From the NCBI GenBank assembly GCA_017852795.1, contig JAFMKU010000007.1:21567-64873 (forward strand): a stretch of DNA of 43,307 nt. Direction: 5' to 3'. Source of the DNA: Candidatus Neomicrothrix sp. Its GTDB lineage: Bacteria; Actinomycetota; Acidimicrobiia; Acidimicrobiales; Aldehydirespiratoraceae. The notes beneath the pieces were generated by a model. The model worked only from the letters and a program-made list of their open reading frames with translations. It was not told the DNA's origin and ran no database searches. A program made the translations under genes and the position numbers. Positions 1 through 7,188 of this stretch are shown piece after piece; positions within the stretch are counted from its first letter, which is position 1, and every line of letters begins with the position of its first letter.

Positions 1-447
1 CGCCAACACGGCACGTTGATCGGTGACGTCTTCGGCGGTTACCGAAGTCGGGCCTTTCGCGAGTGCCGCCGCTACCCGGGACGTGTTCGAGGCGTTCGGC
101 ATCACATCAAAGTGTTGGTCACTGACCCACCAGACGATGATGTCGTCAAGTACGGAACCGTCGTGGGCATCGAGCAGATGGGTGTACTGGGCGCGACCAG
201 CCGAAATCCGGTTCAAGTCGTTGGTGAACGCCCACTGCAACGCGTCAAACGCTCCTGGCCCCAAAACCCGCAACGTACCGAGGTGGGAAACATCGAACAT
301 GACCGCTGAACGGCGACAAGCGAGATGTTCGGCCAACGTGCCCGCACCGTAGTTGAGCGGCATCTCCCAACCCCCAAACGGCACCATTTTGGCCTGGAGC
401 GCCACGTGGGCGTCATGGAGAGGCGAACGGCGAAGTTCAGGCGGCAT
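1..447 (-). CDS. gcvT: Aminomethyltransferase (glycine cleavage T protein), C-terminus off the window
   Basis: Translation of the minus strand from the ATG at 447 gives about 149 residues beginning MPPELRRSPLHDAHVALQAK. It continues with the N-terminal signature of GcvT: MVPFGGWEMPLNYG, then FDVSHLGTLRVLG, then LDAHDGSVLDDIIVWW. GcvT takes the aminomethyl group from lipoylated GcvH and, with tetrahydrofolate, releases ammonia and 5,10-methylene-THF. The start lies inside the end of the upstream gene (11-base overlap), which suggests translational coupling. gcvH sits about 3.3 kb upstream on the same strand, so both glycine-cleavage components are in one neighbourhood without being adjacent. 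The gene continues beyond base 1 and only about 40 % of the usual 360-370 residues is visible. Confidence 0.9.
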   Translation of the reverse strand, partial: MPPELRRSPLHDAHVALQAKMVPFGGWEMPLNYGAGTLAEHLACRRSAVMFDVSHLGTLRVLGPGAFDALQWAFTNDLNRISAGRAQYTHLLDAHDGSVLDDIIVWWVSDQHFDVMPNASNTSRVAAALAKGPTSVTAEDVTDQRAVLA

Positions 448-760
448 CGGCGATGCCGTATTTGGCTCCCAGCGTTTCAACATCGCGGCGGTACAGCAGT
501 TTGATGCGCACATCCGGGTGCTTCTCGTGGAGTTTGCGGACTTTTCGGTTCTTCCTGGTGACAAGCGGCTGCCGCAGCGTCGTCACTTCCAGGTAGGCGT
601 TGTAGTCGGGCAAAAAGAAGTCGGGGGTGAACGCTTCGGTGGTCTGGCCGCGTTCGTTGGCGTCCAGAACGAACGTGGTCGGTTCGTACTCCCAGCTAAT
701 CCCGTAGGCGTCGAGAAGCTCGGCAAGATCAGCTTCGGAGGAGTGGGCGAACCCGGGCAT
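437..760 (-). CDS. Small PD-(D/E)XK nuclease-like protein of unknown function
   Basis: This encodes 107 residues from the ATG at 760; a TTG directly before it at 763 is possible. The middle of the protein has an acidic residue in WEYEP (about residue 24-26), then TPDFFLPDYNAYLEVT, where Asp47 and Glu58 fit the D...E-x-K core of PD-(D/E)XK folds. The usual lysine position is Thr60 here. A basic stretch (TRKNRKVRKLHEK) follows. Similar PDF-x-LP-x-Y-x-x-YLE strings occur in nuclease-like domains of several families, so a DNA-binding or vestigial nuclease role is inferred, not shown. The gene starts 6 bases after the frameshifted MerR gene and overlaps gcvT by 11 bases, so all three are probably co-transcribed. 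Confidence 0.7.
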   Translation of the reverse strand: MPGFAHSSEADLAELLDAYGISWEYEPTTFVLDANERGQTTEAFTPDFFLPDYNAYLEVTTLRQPLVTRKNRKVRKLHEKHPDVRIKLLYRRDVETLGAKYGIADAA

Positions 761-766
761 CAAGAC

Positions 767-1227
767 TTAGGCCCGGTTGCCTGCGACTCGCCGAACCGGT
801 GCTGCGGTTTCGGGATACAGCGCCACGATCTGGTTGTCGACCTGTTCTTTGACCCCGGCCAGAGGCAGCACGTTGAGCACGCCCTGGCCGCTCTGCAGAA
901 GGTCGATCAGTTCTTTACCGGTGTTGACCACCACCGAGTTAGTACCGTCGATCACCAGGTTGGCTGAGGCGACATCTTCACCCAGATGGGTACGCAGGTA
1001 CGAAAACACCTGCGGACCTGCTCCAAGCGGATCCCTGCGTCGAGCAGGCTCTTGATGACTTTCAGTTCGAGCAGGTCGCGGTAGCTGTACTGGCGGCGAC
1101 TCCCGCTGCCGTTGGCGTCAGCCATCGACGGTTTGATGAGATCGGTACGAGCCCAGTAGTCAAGCTGTCGGTAAGTGATCCCGACGATCTCTGCTGTCCG
1201 CTTACCGCTAAAACCAGTTTCGGTCAT
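767..1227 (-). pseudogene. MerR-family regulator (Rv1830-like), split by a one-base frameshift
   Basis: From the ATG at 1227, preceded by a good GAGGAG site, the first frame encodes a MerR winged helix: GITYRQLDYWARTDLIKPS, SGSRRQYSYRDLLELKVIK, LLDAGIRLEQVRR. After codon AGG (1011-1009) this frame loses similarity. The frame entered at 1009 (GTG TTT TCG) continues the family exactly: VFSYLRTHLGEDVASANLVI, then GKELIDLLQSGQGVLNVL. It ends at TAA 767-769. One missing base near 1009-1010 (AGG-TG where AGGGTG is expected) explains both halves. Restored, the product would be about 153 residues and resembles mycobacterial Rv1830, which also lies by an Rv1829-like nuclease. It may be a true pseudogene or a base-calling error in a G run. 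I see no slippery heptamer for programmed shifting. Confidence 0.85.
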
Positions 1228-1326
1228 GTGTTGGCTCCTCAGTCAACCGACATCAACGAAATTACCACGATGTGATCCGTGATGCTACGGGCACACGCGC
1301 GCCGGATCAACGACCCAAACCAAGAT

Positions 1327-1345
1327 TTCGCGCGCAGCGCGCGAA
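1327..1345 (-). terminator. Perfect GC-rich inverted repeat, possible terminator of the bifunctional-nuclease transcript
   Basis: Bases 1327-1345 form a perfect inverted repeat, nine bases each side of a central A (arms ttcgcgcgc and gcgcgcgaa). It lies 32 bases beyond the stop of the bifunctional nuclease gene. Read on the minus strand it is followed by ATCTTGGTTT, a weak T-rich tail. The gap 1228-1376 holds nothing else recognisable. The following MerR gene has its own Shine-Dalgarno but I see no clear promoter. Confidence 0.45.
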
Positions 1346-1376
1346 TACTGCTACCCGTCGCGCGAACCAGCGTGGG

Positions 1377-1868
1377 CTAATCGCCGAAATCGTCGGGGGA
1401 AATCGTGTCGAGGAACTCCTTGAATTCCTCGACCACTTCTTCTGGTTCGGCATCGTCGGAGTTGTCTCCATCTCGAACGCCGGCGTCGTTGAGCACCTGA
1501 TCCGAAACATAAATCGGGGCACCAACCCGAACCGCGATCGCCACCGCGTCCGACGGACGGCAGGAAGCCACCAGCGGTTCACCATCGCGAACCATGCGAA
1601 GTTCGGCGTAAAACGTCTTGTCATGCAACTCGGTGATGACGACCCGTTCTACATCAGCCGCGAACATTTCCAGCAGGTCACGAATCAGATCGTGGGTCAT
1701 GGGCCGCGGGGTTTCGACCCCGTCTAGCGCCAGCGCGATCGCGGTGGCTTCCGGCGCGCCGATGAAGATCGGGACGGTCTTGCCGGCGCCACCTCGTTCG
1801 CGAAGCACGATCATCGGGGCGTTGGCGGGCATTTCGACGTGCACTCCGAGCAGATCCATTTCGTGCAT
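1377..1868 (-). CDS. Bifunctional nuclease (BFN/DUF151) family protein
   Basis: The 163-residue product is collinear with the BFN/DUF151 family, for example mycobacterial Rv1829. N-terminal half: MIVLRERGGAGKTVPIFIGA, then EATAIALALDGVETPRPMTH, then DLIRDLLEMF. Middle: TFYAELRMVRDGE and the signature CRPSDAVAIAVRVGAPIYVS. An acidic tail (about residues 130-163) is typical. Family members have been described as DNases/RNases or regulators; the activity is not visible in the sequence. I chose ATG 1868. A GTG at 1877, one base past the upstream hpt stop, is an alternative. Position between hpt/ftsR-like and a second MerR gene matches the mycobacterial order around Rv1828-Rv1830. Confidence 0.9.
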   Translation of the reverse strand: MHEMDLLGVHVEMPANAPMIVLRERGGAGKTVPIFIGAPEATAIALALDGVETPRPMTHDLIRDLLEMFAADVERVVITELHDKTFYAELRMVRDGEPLVASCRPSDAVAIAVRVGAPIYVSDQVLNDAGVRDGDNSDDAEPEEVVEEFKEFLDTISPDDFGD

Positions 1869-1878
1869 GGTGGCCACC

Positions 1879-2445
1879 CTAGGCCCCGTAGAGGCTCAGA
1901 TAGGCATCAGGGTCGTTCGCTAACGTTGCGGGATCGGCAGTGGCCAGCACCTGCAGATTGCGGTAGCGCCCGTCGAAATCGAGTCCGTACCCGATCACGA
2001 AGTGGTCTTCGACTTCCAGGCCAACAAAGTCGAGGTCAACGGGTACGATCCGCCGGGCCGGTCGATCGACCAGCGTGCAAAGCGAAACCGATTTTGGATT
2101 TCGTCGACCCAGTTCGGAGAGCAAAAACGCCGCGGTGAGTCCGGTGTCGACGATGTCTTCCACGATCACCACGTCTCGACCTTCAACACTGGTAGCCGCG
2201 TCCATGACCAGACGAACCCGACCGGTCCCCGGGGCATACGGACTAAGCGCAACGAAATCGACCGTGGTGCGGATCGACATCGCCCGGACCAGATCGGCAA
2301 GAAACGGCACGCTGCCTCGAAGCACGGCGACCAGCACCAGGCCGTCGTCGTAGCGAGCCGACAACTCGTCGGCGAGACGCTTCACGACCTGCTGGATCCC
2401 GTCCTGATCAAGGAGCACGGCCGGTGCGCTCACGGGTTCAGCCAT
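1879..2445 (-). CDS. hpt: Hypoxanthine phosphoribosyltransferase-like protein
   Basis: The 188-residue protein is a type I phosphoribosyltransferase. The PRPP-binding loop is VVIVEDIVDTGLTAAFLL (motif EDIVDTG), and the early LVAVLRGSVPFLADLVRA is the pyrophosphate-binding loop of HPRT. The C-terminal VGLEVEDHFVIGYGLDFDGR is the conserved purine-contacting region. The enzyme salvages hypoxanthine and guanine to IMP and GMP in the cytoplasm. The ATG at 2445 overlaps the end of the ftsR-like gene by 8 bases (ATGGCTGA). A longer reading frame upstream is a shadow of that gene. Bifunctional nuclease follows within 11 bases, so it is part of the same operon. Confidence 0.92.
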   Translation of the reverse strand: MAEPVSAPAVLLDQDGIQQVVKRLADELSARYDDGLVLVAVLRGSVPFLADLVRAMSIRTTVDFVALSPYAPGTGRVRLVMDAATSVEGRDVVIVEDIVDTGLTAAFLLSELGRRNPKSVSLCTLVDRPARRIVPVDLDFVGLEVEDHFVIGYGLDFDGRYRNLQVLATADPATLANDPDAYLSLYGA

Positions 2446-3247
2446 CGAGCGGAACTCCGAGTTCACGGTGAAGGATGGCTCGCCGGATGCGGTCTCCGTG
2501 GTCGGCAAGGTCTCGCAGATCGGCCCGGGCACTGTCCCCCGCCGCGCCTCCCTTGCGTAGCTGTGCGCTTTTGAGCTGAGCCAGGATTCCGGCTTCCCGG
2601 TCGGCTGCTACCCGGTACATGCGAAGATGCCGAACCTCAAGCCCGGCCGAGGTCAGCGACGCAGCGGCTTTCGCGATCAGCAGCGAATCTTCGCCGTACA
2701 CCGAACCGTTGTCGGTACGCAGACCTTCGATCAGCCCCAGACGGTCAAGTTGGTTGATGAAATGAATACTTTCTCCAACCGCACCAGCCAACTCCCCCGC
2801 GGTCATACTCGCCGATGATCCGACCGCCGAAGCACTCTTGCTTGGCGAACGTCGAGGTTTCGGAGCTTTCGCTGGAGTCTCCGGGGTCGAAGGAACCGCA
2901 GGCTCGTCGTCGGTGTCTTCAGGTTCGGCGTGATCGAACAGCGAAGGAACAGGGAGTGGCCCTTGCATCGATCGTTCTTCGAGTTCGTCCCGAGGGTCGA
3001 AACCGGGTTCGTCGAGTCGCCCCCGCAATTGTTCCAACGACCATTGATGTTCCCGTTGCTGTTGAAGGATCCAACGCAAACGGTCTACGTCGGCGTCGTC
3101 AAAGGACCGGTAACCGGTCGGGGTCCGAGTCGGGCTGACCAGACCTTCATCTTCCAACGTTCGGATCTTGCTGATCGTCACATCCGGATGCTCGCCGCTG
3201 AGCAGCGAGATCACTTCACCGATGGCGTACTCACGGATTGCGGCCAC
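2438..3247 (-). CDS. ftsR: MerR-family cell-division regulator (FtsR/Rv1828-like)
   Basis: This encodes 269 residues from GTG 3247, chosen because AAAGG lies just upstream and the stop of the FHA gene is 10 bases away. An N-terminal MerR helix-turn-helix (YAIGEVISLLSGEHPDVTIS, KIRTLEDEGLVSP, GYRSFDDADVDRLRWIL) matches Rv1828/FtsR. A proline-, serine- and acid-rich linker (about residues 100-150) leads to a C-terminal second winged-helix-like half (ELAGAVGESIHFINQLDRLG and GLEVRHLRMYRVAADREAG), also typical of this family. FtsR activates ftsZ in Corynebacterium; whether that target is shared here is inference. It is embedded in the gcvH-FHA-ftsR-hpt operon, as in mycobacteria for gcvH-garA-Rv1828. 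Confidence 0.88.
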   Translation of the reverse strand: MAAIREYAIGEVISLLSGEHPDVTISKIRTLEDEGLVSPTRTPTGYRSFDDADVDRLRWILQQQREHQWSLEQLRGRLDEPGFDPRDELEERSMQGPLPVPSLFDHAEPEDTDDEPAVPSTPETPAKAPKPRRSPSKSASAVGSSASMTAGELAGAVGESIHFINQLDRLGLIEGLRTDNGSVYGEDSLLIAKAAASLTSAGLEVRHLRMYRVAADREAGILAQLKSAQLRKGGAAGDSARADLRDLADHGDRIRRAILHRELGVPLDG

Positions 3248-3257
3248 GCAGAACCTT

Positions 3258-3725
3258 TCAGGCCGCGCCGGTGCCGTGGACAAACACCAGACGGTATTTT
3301 CCGATCTGGACTTCATCGCCGTCGGATAGTTCACGCTCGTCAACCCGTTGCCGGTTGACGTACGTACCGTTGAGCGATCCCGCGTCAACCACCCAGTAGC
3401 GGGCGCCGTCGCGGCGGATCTCGGCGTGCCGGCGCGACACCGTGATGTCATCAAAGAAGATGGTGGATTTGGGGTGGCGGCCCATCGTCACCAGATCTTC
3501 GTCCAAGGCGTAACGGGCGCCCGTTTTGGCGCCTTGGACCACGACAAAGAGGCCTTGATGGCGGCCAAACTCGGAAACGTCAATGCCGGTGAGGTCAGTG
3601 CCTTCCACATCGATGGCTGGCGTTTCGCCGGTGGCGTCACCTACCAGCGAAGCTCCACACGACGAACAGAAACCTAGAAGCCCTTGATTTGCGTGGCCGC
3701 AACTCGGACAAGTCAGATCACTCAT
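3258..3725 (-). CDS. Zinc-ribbon FHA-domain protein, GarA/OdhI-like
   Basis: The 155-residue product has an N-terminal zinc ribbon (Cys6, Cys9, Cys20, Cys23) and a short linker with GETPAIDVEGTDLTGID. A canonical forkhead-associated domain runs from about residue 57 to 150, with Arg83 in GRHPKS, S97RRH100 and N119GT121 as the phosphothreonine-binding positions. The FHA half closely resembles mycobacterial GarA (the VSRRHAEI, GSLNGTYVNR and GDEVQIGK strings). GarA/OdhI controls 2-oxoglutarate metabolism and is switched by phosphorylation of an N-terminal ETTSVF motif. That exact motif is absent here; ETPAI is the nearest sequence. The location directly after gcvH (3-base gap) and before ftsR matches the garA locus, so orthology is likely. 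A change in regulatory input is inference. Confidence 0.87.
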   Translation of the reverse strand: MSDLTCPSCGHANQGLLGFCSSCGASLVGDATGETPAIDVEGTDLTGIDVSEFGRHQGLFVVVQGAKTGARYALDEDLVTMGRHPKSTIFFDDITVSRRHAEIRRDGARYWVVDAGSLNGTYVNRQRVDERELSDGDEVQIGKYRLVFVHGTGAA

Positions 3726-3728
3726 CGG

Positions 3729-4109
3729 TCACCCAGCAATGAAACTTTGGTAATCCGCCGCGTTCATCAGGACATCAAGTTCCGCCGGATCTGCCAGCGT
3801 GATCGAACAGATCCAACCCTCACCGTAGGGGTCGCGGTTCAACCGGTCGGGCTCAGCGGCCAGATCGGCGTTCGTGTCGGCCACCGTCCCGCTCACGGGT
3901 GCGTACAGCTCCGAAACCGACTTGGTGGACTCGACTTCACCAAAGGTTTGACCGGCCGCCATCGTCGCGCCTACCGCCGGGGTTTCGACGTACACCACGT
4001 CGCCAAGTGCGTCCTGGGCGTAATCAGTGATACCGACCCAAACGACATCGCCCTCGACCCGCACCCACTCATGATCCTTGGAATACCGGAGACCTTCAGG
4101 AACGTTCAT
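3729..4109 (-). CDS. gcvH: Glycine cleavage system H protein
   Basis: The 126-residue lipoyl carrier protein has the GcvH core: YSKDHEWVRVEGD, VGITDYAQDALGDVVYVE, and the lipoylation site FGEVESTKSVSELYAPVSG with Lys63 as acceptor. It shuttles the aminomethyl group between the P, T and L proteins. The length is normal. A -10 hexamer TAGTTT ends six bases before the ATG, so the transcript is probably leaderless. This gene is the likely head of the gcvH-FHA-ftsR-hpt-BFN operon. pgsA-like lies 61 bases upstream. Confidence 0.96.
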   Translation of the reverse strand: MNVPEGLRYSKDHEWVRVEGDVVWVGITDYAQDALGDVVYVETPAVGATMAAGQTFGEVESTKSVSELYAPVSGTVADTNADLAAEPDRLNRDPYGEGWICSITLADPAELDVLMNAADYQSFIAG

Positions 4110-4115
4110 GCCCCG

Positions 4116-4121
4116 AAACTA
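4116..4121 (-). promoter_or_regulatory. Predicted -10 box of gcvH
   Basis: On the minus strand TAGTTT ends six bases before the gcvH ATG (CGGGGC between). No Shine-Dalgarno is present, so transcription would begin at or beside the start codon. Confidence 0.5.
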
Positions 4122-4170
4122 TCCCAAGACGCGCCACGGTGGTACCCACAGAGGTCAGTATCGGCCCCAG

Positions 4171-4839
4171 TTAGCCACTTTGAGCTTGGCGAGCAGCTCG
4201 GCCAGCCCGCAACGCCTCACGGGCCAACGGAATGTAACCCGCCGCTGACAGGTAGCTGTAAACCAGCGAAGGCCCGGCAAACGCCCACCCGGCAACCAAA
4301 AACCCGGGTGCCAGCGCGTGGTCGCTTGCTCCACCCAACAAACACGGAAACGCAAAGTAAAGGCCAAACGTCGCGCATTTACCCCACCAGGTGACCTCGA
4401 TGCGTCGAGCACCAGCCGCCCCAAGCGCCAGTCCGGCCAGCGCGACCAACCCTTCGCGAGCCAGAGTCAACACCACCAACCACCAGGGCACCGCACCGTC
4501 GACGCCGACCGCCAGAATCCCGATGATCAAAACCGCCCGGTCGGTGACCGGATCAAGGAGTTTGCCGAGTTCGCTGACCACGTTGAACCGACGGGCCCAC
4601 CAACCATCCACCCAATCGGTGGCCCCTACCGCGCCCCACAACCAACCGGCAGCCCATCGATCACCTTGATCGAACAGCAGCCAGAGAAAGAGCGGAATGC
4701 AGGCCAGTCGCACCAGCGAAATCAGGTTGGGGACGGTAACGATTCGATCTTCGAAAATTCCCAGCGGCGTCGACGGCTCTCCACCGGTGTTGGAGTTGCC
4801 CGAATCTTGCCTGCGTTCACCCCGAATGTCCTCGGCCAT
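4171..4839 (-). CDS. CDP-alcohol phosphatidyltransferase (PgsA/cardiolipin-synthase-like)
   Basis: This 222-residue integral membrane protein carries the CDP-alcohol phosphotransferase signature D-G-x2-A-R-x8-G-x3-D-x3-D. The signature is complete here: Asp78-Gly79, Ala82-Arg83, Gly92, Asp96 and Asp100. Hydrophobic segments at about 37-56, 103-122, 124-145 and 150-205 give the expected multi-pass topology. The enzyme moves a phosphatidyl group from CDP-diacylglycerol to an alcohol acceptor such as glycerol-3-phosphate or phosphatidylglycerol; the acceptor cannot be read from the sequence. A hydrophilic tail of about 30 residues precedes the first helix. The gene is divergent from the HIT gene with only 23 bases between starts. 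Confidence 0.88.
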   Translation of the reverse strand: MAEDIRGERRQDSGNSNTGGEPSTPLGIFEDRIVTVPNLISLVRLACIPLFLWLLFDQGDRWAAGWLWGAVGATDWVDGWWARRFNVVSELGKLLDPVTDRAVLIIGILAVGVDGAVPWWLVVLTLAREGLVALAGLALGAAGARRIEVTWWGKCATFGLYFAFPCLLGGASDHALAPGFLVAGWAFAGPSLVYSYLSAAGYIPLAREALRAGRAARQAQSG

Positions 4840-4846
4840 GCCGCAC

Positions 4847-4856
4847 AGCCTACGAT
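4847..4856. promoter_or_regulatory. Overlapping divergent -10 boxes of pgsA-like and the HIT gene
   Basis: On the minus strand TAGGCT (4852-4847) ends seven bases before the pgsA-like ATG. On the plus strand TACGAT (4851-4856) ends six bases before the HIT GTG. The two hexamers share bases 4851-4852, so RNA polymerase could hardly occupy both. Each promoter's -35 region would lie inside the other gene. Confidence 0.5.
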
Positions 4857-4862
4857 CTGAGC

Positions 4863-5270
4863 GTGTCCACCATCTTCACTCGCATCATCAATGGTGAAAT
4901 CCCGGCTCGGTTCGTCTGGACCGACGAGCTTTGTGTGGCGTTTCTCGACGTTCGCCCGCTCGCTCCTGGCCATGTTTTATTGGTCCCACGGCTCGAAATC
5001 GACCAGTGGACCGACCTGCCTACCGACGTTGCCACCCACCTGATGAGCGTCGCTCAACACATCGGAATCGCCCAGAAAGATCTGTTGGCGCCGGAACGCA
5101 TCGGCCTGATGATCGCCGGGTTTGAAGTACCGCACGTGCACATTCACGTGGTGCCCATCAACACCATGCGATCGCTCGATTTCGCCAACGCCGACCCCAA
5201 CCCCGACCAGGACGAACTCGATCGCCTCCACCAGCAGCTTGGTGCGGCACTCCAGCACGACCCGAGTTGA
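4863..5270 (+). CDS. HIT-family nucleotide hydrolase
   Basis: The 135-residue histidine-triad protein has the active-site triad His91-Val-His93-Ile-His95-Val-Val in VPHVHIHVVP. The N-terminal IFTRIINGEIPARFVWTDE, AFLDVRPLAPGHVLLVPR and later IGLMIAGFE are typical of Hint/HinT-type proteins. These hydrolyse purine nucleoside phosphoramidates or AMP-lysine. The GTG start at 4863 is supported by a -10 box six bases upstream and the absence of any earlier start; initiation is probably leaderless. It converges with the SRAP gene, 21 bases apart, with no obvious terminator. Confidence 0.92.
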   Translation: MSTIFTRIINGEIPARFVWTDELCVAFLDVRPLAPGHVLLVPRLEIDQWTDLPTDVATHLMSVAQHIGIAQKDLLAPERIGLMIAGFEVPHVHIHVVPINTMRSLDFANADPNPDQDELDRLHQQLGAALQHDPS

Positions 5271-5291
5271 ACCAGGGCCGAAACTGAATCT

Positions 5292-6014
5292 CTAAAACAG
5301 TGCGTTGTCCCCGGTTGTGAGCGCGTCAGGGTTGACTGGTTCGCGGAGCCAAGCATGGTTGTTGCTCGCCGAGTTGACTGCGGTATCGATCGGGTGGTGA
5401 AGGATCAGGTCGTTGGCTGCCGGAACGAGCAACGTTTGTAGGTAGCCCGTGTCGTGTTCGCCGTTGTCGAGCCAGCGACCCCAGGCCGACCGGCCAAGCA
5501 CTACCGGCATCCGGTCATGGATCGGTGCCAGTGTCTGATTCGGTGCGCAGGTCAGGATCGTGCAGGTTTCGATCGGGCCTTCGGTGCCACCGTTCCAGAC
5601 TTCCCAAAGCCCTGCGAGTGCCAAAGGTTCACCGTCGCCACGAAACAGGTAATGGGGTTGTTTGCGGCCGGTCTCTTGGGACACCTGCCATTCGTAAAAC
5701 CCGTCAACGGGAACCAGACAGCGTTGGGTTTTGAATGGTTTCGAGAAGCTACGTTTTTCGGTCACCGTCTCAGCTCTGGCGTTGATCATTCGCGACCCGA
5801 TGCGAAGGTCTTCTGCCCACGCCGGCACGAGGCCCCAACGGAGATACTCAATCCGACGTTGACCCGCGGACTCTCGAATGGCCAGAACCTGCTGAGTCGG
5901 GGCCGTGTTGTAGTTCGGCACCCACGCCTTTTCCTGCTCGACCGGCCACTCCTCGGCGTCAAAATATCGGGCCAGACGAAACGGTTCGGTTGCTGCGACA
6001 AAACGGCCGCACAT
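5292..6014 (-). CDS. SRAP-domain protein (HMCES/YedK), abasic-site DNA-protein crosslinker
   Basis: The product is 240 residues from ATG 6014, chosen so that the catalytic cysteine is residue 2 (MCGRF), as required in SRAP proteins. Other family positions present are PNYNTAPTQ, LRWGLVPAWA, MINARAETV, CLVPVDGFYEW (active-site Glu) and IHDRMPVVL (active-site His). HMCES/YedK forms a thiazolidine link to abasic sites in single-stranded DNA and shields them during replication. It starts four bases after the stop of the one-TM unknown gene and is probably co-transcribed with it. That pairing is not one I recognise. Confidence 0.93.
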   Translation of the reverse strand: MCGRFVAATEPFRLARYFDAEEWPVEQEKAWVPNYNTAPTQQVLAIRESAGQRRIEYLRWGLVPAWAEDLRIGSRMINARAETVTEKRSFSKPFKTQRCLVPVDGFYEWQVSQETGRKQPHYLFRGDGEPLALAGLWEVWNGGTEGPIETCTILTCAPNQTLAPIHDRMPVVLGRSAWGRWLDNGEHDTGYLQTLLVPAANDLILHHPIDTAVNSASNNHAWLREPVNPDALTTGDNALF

Positions 6015-6018
6015 GAGG

Positions 6019-7188
6019 TCAGCTCCCGGAGGAACGGTCAACGAGTTGACAGCTACCGGTGCGACCTGACCCCAGGTCGACGACCAGCTGATCACCGGCA
6101 GATCCGCCGAAGGTCGGCACCACGATTTCGGCGGTCGGATCCACCGCAATCGTTCCTCTCAACGTCGCCACCTCATAGTCCGGTCTACCGTCGGCGATCA
6201 GCTGAATACGTACCCCATCGGCAAATCCGGAGCCCCCTTCTGGAAGCTCAACCTCACCCGACTCGACCGTCAACTCGAGGATCAGCGCCGACGGGCCTGC
6301 ACAAGTCACCGACGCTTCACGTCCGATCCCGTCGCTACACCCCGCGGTCCGGATCGTGTCCAGCGGTCTCAGATCCGAGGTCACCACGCTCACTCGGAAA
6401 CAGGTTCCGTCTATAAACCCATCCGGCCCAACCAACGCTAATTGGCCCCGGTTATTGAACGAAAACAGCGACGCGGTGACCGCACCTGGGGCAACCGTAA
6501 AGAAATCAACCGGTTCGGTTACCACCCGCTCATCTACCGGTTCGGGACCGGCGCGAACCACTACCTGATCCGACAACGACACGGTCAGCTCGGCGATGGC
6601 CACGGGGGGGCCACCGACCACCGCAATGGGGCTATCGGTTCCTAGAACCGGTGAAAACTGAAGCGCGGCGTTGGATCGGCCTGGCCCCGGACCGAACGCT
6701 CGCCAAGCCAACGTTGCCCCGACCACTACGACCAGCAGCGACACCACGGCCACCGACAAGTTGATCAGCTGTTGACGGCGACCCGCGGCCAACGCGTCTT
6801 CGACCTGGCGGGCGTCAAGGCGTTCTTGCAGGGTTAACGGCCCGAAGGCTTCCGAACTGGCCCCACCCGCGATTAGGTCCCGCCACTCGGCAACCCGTCC
6901 CGACGACATGCGGGACAGGTACGACTCGAACGCGTCAGCCGCTTCGGTATCGAACAACAACAACAACGCATTGGCCCGAACGTGTTCGAGCGGATCACTG
7001 AAGAACGTGACGTCACGATCGCCCGAGAGAGCGGCAAAAAACTGGTGGGTGGCCTGATCAGCTTCGGCCTCGTTCAGTTCTGGGCCCGGATCGAGCCTCG
7101 GCAACGCGACGCCTCGAACACCGACCCGTAAGAACCCTTGCGTGGAAGGTTCAGCCGATGGTTGAACCCCGTCGGCTTGGCGCGTCAA
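6019..7188 (-). CDS. Single-pass membrane protein of unknown function
   Basis: I do not recognise this protein. TTG 7188 is the first conventional start and gives 389 residues. The frame stays open and coding-like to an in-frame TAA at 7270-7272, and an ATT at 7260 would add 24 residues (see findings). The N-terminal half (about 1-145) is soluble and helical, with an acidic, Leu/Ala-rich region. One strong transmembrane helix follows (LINLSVAVVSLLVVVVGATL, about 141-162). A β-rich, Pro/Gly-rich C-terminal domain of about 215 residues with three cysteines (GTCF, AGCSDG, VTCAG) would lie outside. This topology resembles anti-sigma factors, but no zinc motif (HxxxCxxC) is present and no sigma gene is adjacent. 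The SRAP gene follows by four bases. Confidence 0.75.
   Translation of the reverse strand: MTRQADGVQPSAEPSTQGFLRVGVRGVALPRLDPGPELNEAEADQATHQFFAALSGDRDVTFFSDPLEHVRANALLLLFDTEAADAFESYLSRMSSGRVAEWRDLIAGGASSEAFGPLTLQERLDARQVEDALAAGRRQQLINLSVAVVSLLVVVVGATLAWRAFGPGPGRSNAALQFSPVLGTDSPIAVVGGPPVAIAELTVSLSDQVVVRAGPEPVDERVVTEPVDFFTVAPGAVTASLFSFNNRGQLALVGPDGFIDGTCFRVSVVTSDLRPLDTIRTAGCSDGIGREASVTCAGPSALILELTVESGEVELPEGGSGFADGVRIQLIADGRPDYEVATLRGTIAVDPTAEIVVPTFGGSAGDQLVVDLGSGRTGSCQLVDRSSGS

Noticed and set aside
1000-1020. Programmed -1 frameshift in the MerR gene
   Set aside because: No slippery heptamer or downstream structure is visible, and family members are encoded in a single frame.
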